From NCBI GenBank assembly GCA_900554895.1, contig USIX01000076.1, positions 1 to 10,391 on the forward strand: 10,391 bases of DNA. The letters are read 5' to 3'. The stretch's first letter is position 1. Each line of letters opens with the position of its first letter. Origin of the DNA: an uncultured Megamonas sp. Its GTDB lineage: Bacteria; Bacillota; Negativicutes; Selenomonadales; Selenomonadaceae. Shown in pieces: positions 7,796 through 10,391 of the stretch. The notes below the pieces were generated by a model that was given only the letters and a program-made list of their open reading frames with translations, ran no database searches and was not told where the DNA came from. Both the position numbers and the translations under genes were made by a program.

Positions 7796-7836
7796 AAGAA
7801 GCTGTAACATAAAACACGTTCAGCTTCTTCTTTCTT
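7796..7836. terminator. Hairpin after the small gene, possibly bidirectional terminator
   Basis: AAGAAGCTG (7796-7804) pairs with CAGCTTCTT (7821-7829), and AAC/GTT extends the stem past a one-base bulge around a 9-base loop. On the plus strand the tail is T-rich but broken by C (CTTTCTTC). On the minus strand the stem is followed by a pure T-run, so it may stop antisense transcription better than sense transcription. It begins 6 bases after the small gene's stop codon. Confidence 0.65.
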
Positions 7837-7847
7837 CGTATTATACT
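7819..7847 (+). promoter_or_regulatory. Weak candidate promoter of hemL
   Basis: TATACT (7842-7847) is a good -10 box, but the best -35 at a 17-base spacing, TTCAGC, matches only three positions and lies in the preceding hairpin. hemL needs either its own promoter or read-through from the small gene's promoter, since two hairpins lie upstream. This is the best site I see. Confidence 0.3.
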
Positions 7848-7892
7848 ACAACTGCCGAAAATATTAAAATTTAAATAAATGGAGATGAATTT

Positions 7893-9215
7893 ATGCTTAA
7901 TCTGGAAAAATCCTCCGCAGCTTTTGCGGAAGCAAAAACACTTATGCCCGGCGGCGTAAACAGTCCCGTACGCTCTTTTGCGCGCGTTGCCTGCGACCCG
8001 CCGTTTATCGACCATGCCGAAGGCAGCAAAATCTACGATATTGACGGCAATGAATATATTGACTATGTCGGCTCATGGGGACCAATGATTGTAGGTCACG
8101 CTCATCCGGATGTTGTAAAAGCTATTCAAGAAGCAACAAAACGAGGTACCAGTTACGGTGCACCTACACTTTTAGAAAGTCAGCTCGCAAAAAAGGTAAT
8201 GGAGCTTATGCCTTCCATCGAAAAAATCCGCATGGTAAATTCCGGCACTGAAGCTACCATGAGTGCGCTGCGTGTAGCCCGCGGCTATACGGGACGCGAT
8301 AAAATTGTCAAATTCATCGGTTGTTATCACGGTCACGCCGACAGTCTGCTTGTAAAAGCAGGTTCCGGTGCTGCAACGTTCGGTCAGCCGGACAGCCCGG
8401 GGGTAACAGCAGGTACTGCTAAAGATACACTCACTATTCCGTACAATGATATTGAAGCATTCAAAAATCTGATGAACGAGCAGGGCGACGAAATCGCTGC
8501 CGTAATTGTTGAACCGGTAGCCGGAAATATGGGCCTTGTCCTGCCGAAACAGAGTTTTCTGTCCACACTGCGTGAAGAAACGCAAAAACACGGTACCGTA
8601 CTCATTTTCGACGAAGTTATGTGCGGTTTTCGCGTAGCCTTGAACGGAGCCCAGGCAGCTTACGGCATCGCGCCTGACATGACCTGCCTCGGCAAAATCA
8701 TCGGAGGCGGTCTGCCTGTTGCAGCTTACGGCGGCAGACGTGAAATCATGGATTTTGTCTCCCCAATCGGTCCTGTATATCAGGCAGGAACTCTAAGCGG
8801 CAATCCGCTCGCTATGACAGCCGGCCTTGCCACCTTAAATATCATTTCTGCTGACCCGCAGTGGGGTAAAGCCGATTATACGCGTGAACTTACCATCAAA
8901 ACAAAACACTTACTGCAAGGTATAACAAAAGCTGCCAAAGACGCCGGTGTTAAAGTGCAAATTCATCAAGCCGGTTCTATGTTCGGTATCTTCTTTAACG
9001 AAAACGATGTTTATGATTATGAAACTTCTGCCAGCTCCAATCAGGAAGCGTTCGGAGTTTGGTTTATGGAAATGCTAAATCAGGGCATTTATCTGGCACC
9101 GTCCCAATTCGAAACACTCTTCATGTCCGGTGCTCACAGCGACGATGATATCGTAAAAACCATTGACGCTGCTGAAATCGCTATGCGTAAAGTTGCCCAA
9201 TTTCTGCAAAAATAA
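7893..9215 (+). CDS. hemL: Glutamate-1-semialdehyde 2,1-aminomutase
   Basis: This pyridoxal-phosphate (class III aminotransferase fold) enzyme turns the HemA product glutamate-1-semialdehyde into 5-aminolevulinate, the HemB substrate. It has 440 residues, as expected. The catalytic Lys268 lies in [11 protein letters not shown]. Asp240 in [14 protein letters not shown] contacts the cofactor pyridine ring. [20 protein letters not shown] (116-135) binds the cofactor phosphate. [12 protein letters not shown] at the N-terminus is a GSAM signature that separates it from other aminotransferases. GGAG at 7881-7884 lies 8 bases before the ATG. It completes the C5 pathway with hemA but is separated from hemB by 279 bases with two hairpins, so it may be expressed separately from the main operon. 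Confidence 0.97.
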   Translation: MLNLEKSSAAFAEAKTLMPGGVNSPVRSFARVACDPPFIDHAEGSKIYDIDGNEYIDYVGSWGPMIVGHAHPDVVKAIQEATKRGTSYGAPTLLESQLAKKVMELMPSIEKIRMVNSGTEATMSALRVARGYTGRDKIVKFIGCYHGHADSLLVKAGSGAATFGQPDSPGVTAGTAKDTLTIPYNDIEAFKNLMNEQGDEIAAVIVEPVAGNMGLVLPKQSFLSTLREETQKHGTVLIFDEVMCGFRVALNGAQAAYGIAPDMTCLGKIIGGGLPVAAYGGRREIMDFVSPIGPVYQAGTLSGNPLAMTAGLATLNIISADPQWGKADYTRELTIKTKHLLQGITKAAKDAGVKVQIHQAGSMFGIFFNENDVYDYETSASSNQEAFGVWFMEMLNQGIYLAPSQFETLFMSGAHSDDDIVKTIDAAEIAMRKVAQFLQK

Positions 9216-9225
9216 TAGACAAGTT

Positions 9226-9249
9226 ATTAGTAAATAACTATTTACTAAT
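9226..9249. repeat. Perfect 11-2-11 inverted repeat downstream of hemL, operator-like
   Basis: ATTAGTAAATA (9226-9236) and TATTTACTAAT (9239-9249) are exact reverse complements around AC. No T-run follows and the stem is AT-rich, so it is a poor terminator. Its right arm overlaps the possible -35 box TTTACT at 9241-9246. The form is like the operators of dimeric repressors of the MarR or TetR kind, but no regulator is encoded nearby. Confidence 0.5.
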
Positions 9250-9269
9250 TTATAAAATACTGCTAAAAT
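9241..9269 (+). promoter_or_regulatory. Possible promoter upstream of the glycosyltransferase gene
   Basis: TTTACT (9241-9246) and TAAAAT (9264-9269) are 17 bases apart, with TG at 9261-9262 giving an extended -10. The -35 box lies in the inverted repeat at 9226-9249. Transcripts would begin near 9276 and meet the terminator at 9279-9327 at once, so this could serve an attenuated leader or a short RNA. No better promoter for the gene at 9353 is visible. Confidence 0.4.
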
Positions 9270-9278
9270 CAAATACAG

Positions 9279-9327
9279 AAAAATCTCCATGAAATCTATG
9301 TGAATTTTTCATGGAGATTTTTCTTTT
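9279..9327 (+). terminator. Strong intrinsic terminator between hemL and the glycosyltransferase gene
   Basis: A perfect 16-bp stem (9279-9294 with 9307-9322; core TCTCCATGAAA) closes a 12-base loop and runs into TTTTTCTTTT. It ends hemL transcription. A run of A in the 5' arm could make it work on both strands. It ends only 25 bases before the next start codon. Confidence 0.88.
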
Positions 9328-9352
9328 AAAGCGATTAAAATTGAGGTTCAAA

Positions 9353-10387
9353 ATGAATATCTTAATTGTAAAACTCAGTGCCATCGGAGATGTCATTCAT
9401 GCACTGCCCGTTTCTTATGCACTTCGCCAGAAATTTCCTGATGCCCATATAACATGGGTAGTTGAACCGACTGCCTATGAAATAGTAAAACATAATCCCT
9501 GCATCGATGAAATTATCCTGTTTGAAAAAAAATCTTTTAAAACCTTAAAGGGATTTCGAAAAAATTTCAAACCTCTTTACAAACTGCTTCATCAAAGAAA
9601 ATACGATATTTCCATTGATCTGCAAGGACTTTTCAAAAGCCTCGCCGTTGTACTGACAGCCAATGCCAGACGCAAAATCGGCTACGTTGATATGCGCGAA
9701 GGCAGTAATTTAGTCAGCAAAGCTGTCAGAGGCAGCCATTATAATGGCCATATTGTTGACAGATATCTGGATACAGTCAAAATTCTCGGCTGCGATACGG
9801 ATAATATAAATTTCCCGCTGGAAAACACAGCAGATGAAATCAGCTATGTAAATAATTTACTAAAAAATAACGGTATCAACGAAACAGATAAATTTATAAC
9901 TTTTGCTGTGGGTACAAACTGGAGCAATAAATGCTGGTCGACAAAAAATTTTGCTCAATTAAGTGATTTACTGGCAAAATATAATCTGAAAACTATTTTA
10001 ATTGGCTTTGGTAAAAATGATGAACAGAAAGCCGCAAAAATAATTCAGCAATCCAATTTAAACAATATCGTAAATCTTACCAGCAAAACAACTCTCATGC
10101 AGACAGCCGCCTTAATAAAAAAATCCTGCGCCGTTGTCGGCGGCGATACCGGCAATCTTCATTTAGCCGCCGCTCTTAAAGTTCCCGCTATTATGCTTAT
10201 GGGACCAACCGACCCCAACCGCAACGGACCGTACAGACAAATACACAATGTCATTCTGGCAGGTCATGACTGCGACGGTTGCTGGAAACGCACCTGCCGC
10301 AAAAATATAGATTGTCTGTCCACTATAAAACCTGAACAGGTTTTAGAAAAAATCCTGAAAATCGAGATGTTTAATAATGAAAAATGA
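9353..10387 (+). CDS. waaC: GT9 glycosyltransferase, ADP-heptose:LPS heptosyltransferase I-like
   Basis: This 344-residue GT-B fold protein of glycosyltransferase family 9 most resembles heptosyltransferase I, which adds the first heptose to Kdo-lipid A at the inner face of the cytoplasmic membrane. MNILIVKLSAIGDVIHALP carries the likely catalytic Asp13. IDLQGLFKS (88-96) is typical of the WaaC branch. GGDTGNLHLAAAL (263-275) is the nucleotide-heptose binding motif, and GPTDPNRNGPY (284-294) follows it. Four cysteines near the end (307, 310, 315, 321) form a CxxC-x4-C-x5-C pattern seen in several GT9 enzymes. The start is ATG at 9353, with TGAGGT at 9342-9347; an upstream in-frame ATG at 9311 lies inside the terminator. 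The exact donor and acceptor are inferred. It implies an outer membrane with LPS. Confidence 0.87.
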   Translation: MNILIVKLSAIGDVIHALPVSYALRQKFPDAHITWVVEPTAYEIVKHNPCIDEIILFEKKSFKTLKGFRKNFKPLYKLLHQRKYDISIDLQGLFKSLAVVLTANARRKIGYVDMREGSNLVSKAVRGSHYNGHIVDRYLDTVKILGCDTDNINFPLENTADEISYVNNLLKNNGINETDKFITFAVGTNWSNKCWSTKNFAQLSDLLAKYNLKTILIGFGKNDEQKAAKIIQQSNLNNIVNLTSKTTLMQTAALIKKSCAVVGGDTGNLHLAAALKVPAIMLMGPTDPNRNGPYRQIHNVILAGHDCDGCWKRTCRKNIDCLSTIKPEQVLEKILKIEMFNNEK

Positions 10388-10391
10388 TGAT
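10384..10391 (+). other. Possible start of a further gene at the window edge
   Basis: ATG at 10384-10386 overlaps the TGA of the glycosyltransferase gene in the ATGA manner typical of co-transcribed genes; a second ATG follows at 10387. Only eight bases are visible, so this is only a hint that an LPS gene cluster continues to the right. Confidence 0.25.

Noticed and set aside
8172..8605. Two open frames on the minus strand (139 and 73 codons)
   Set aside because: Both are opposite the well-conserved middle of hemL, have Cys/Ser/Phe-rich products and no family resemblance.
9311..9352. An upstream ATG that would add 14 residues to the glycosyltransferase
   Set aside because: The codon lies in the 3' arm of a strong terminator and lacks a ribosome site, whereas the ATG at 9353 gives the standard family N-terminus and has GAGG six bases upstream.
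1..10391. CRISPR arrays, tRNA or rRNA genes, insertion sequences, phage genes or defence systems
   Set aside because: I saw no regularly spaced repeats, cloverleaf sequences, transposase motifs or terminal inverted repeats with target duplications. Apart from the small peptide gene, the window is ordinary core genome.

Overview
The window is about 10.4 kb of AT-leaning bacterial DNA. It carries a complete porphyrin-precursor cluster, from glutamyl-tRNA to uroporphyrinogen III and on towards sirohydrochlorin, flanked by unrelated housekeeping genes. Three features together suggest a Gram-negative Firmicute of the class Negativicutes (Selenomonadales/Veillonellales type): the gene order sirC-hemA-hemC-cobA/hemD-hemB-hemL with a Firmicute-style CobA-HemD fusion, strong AGGAGG-type ribosome binding sites with some TTG and GTG starts, and a lipopolysaccharide heptosyltransferase-like gene next door. 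The lineage is an inference; no rRNA gene or other marker is present.

Layout. Positions 1-306 hold the 3' end of an unrecognised protein with an acidic Ser/Thr/Asn-rich tail, followed by a hairpin. Positions 362-1327 encode an AEC-family (auxin efflux carrier-like) membrane transporter. A bidirectional terminator separates it from a convergent HAD-type phosphatase on the minus strand (1443-2072). The phosphatase and the porphyrin operon are transcribed divergently from a 196-bp intergenic region. That region holds a clear sigma-70 promoter for each direction and, just past the operon's -10 box, a perfect 11-1-11 inverted repeat that looks like an operator.

The operon at 2269-7613 is tightly packed: sirC and hemA overlap by 32 bp, hemA and hemC by one base (TAATG), and cobA/hemD and hemB are 5 bp apart. 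HemA and HemL make 5-aminolevulinate by the C5 route. HemB, HemC and the HemD domain convert it to uroporphyrinogen III. The CobA domain and SirC then divert this to precorrin-2 and sirohydrochlorin, the precursor of siroheme and anaerobic cobalamin. The later protoheme genes (hemE, hemG/N, hemH) are not here, so the local logic points to corrin or siroheme supply.

hemL (7893-9215) is cut off from the rest by a 279-bp gap that holds two terminator-like hairpins. Between them is a 25-codon gene with its own consensus-like promoter and ribosome binding site. It encodes a hydrophobic peptide whose start resembles the TxpA/BsrG/holin-like toxin group. This is the most unusual element of the window.

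After hemL come a perfect 11-2-11 inverted repeat overlapping a possible promoter, a strong terminator and a GT9 heptosyltransferase-like gene (9353-10387). The start of another gene may overlap its stop codon at the window edge.
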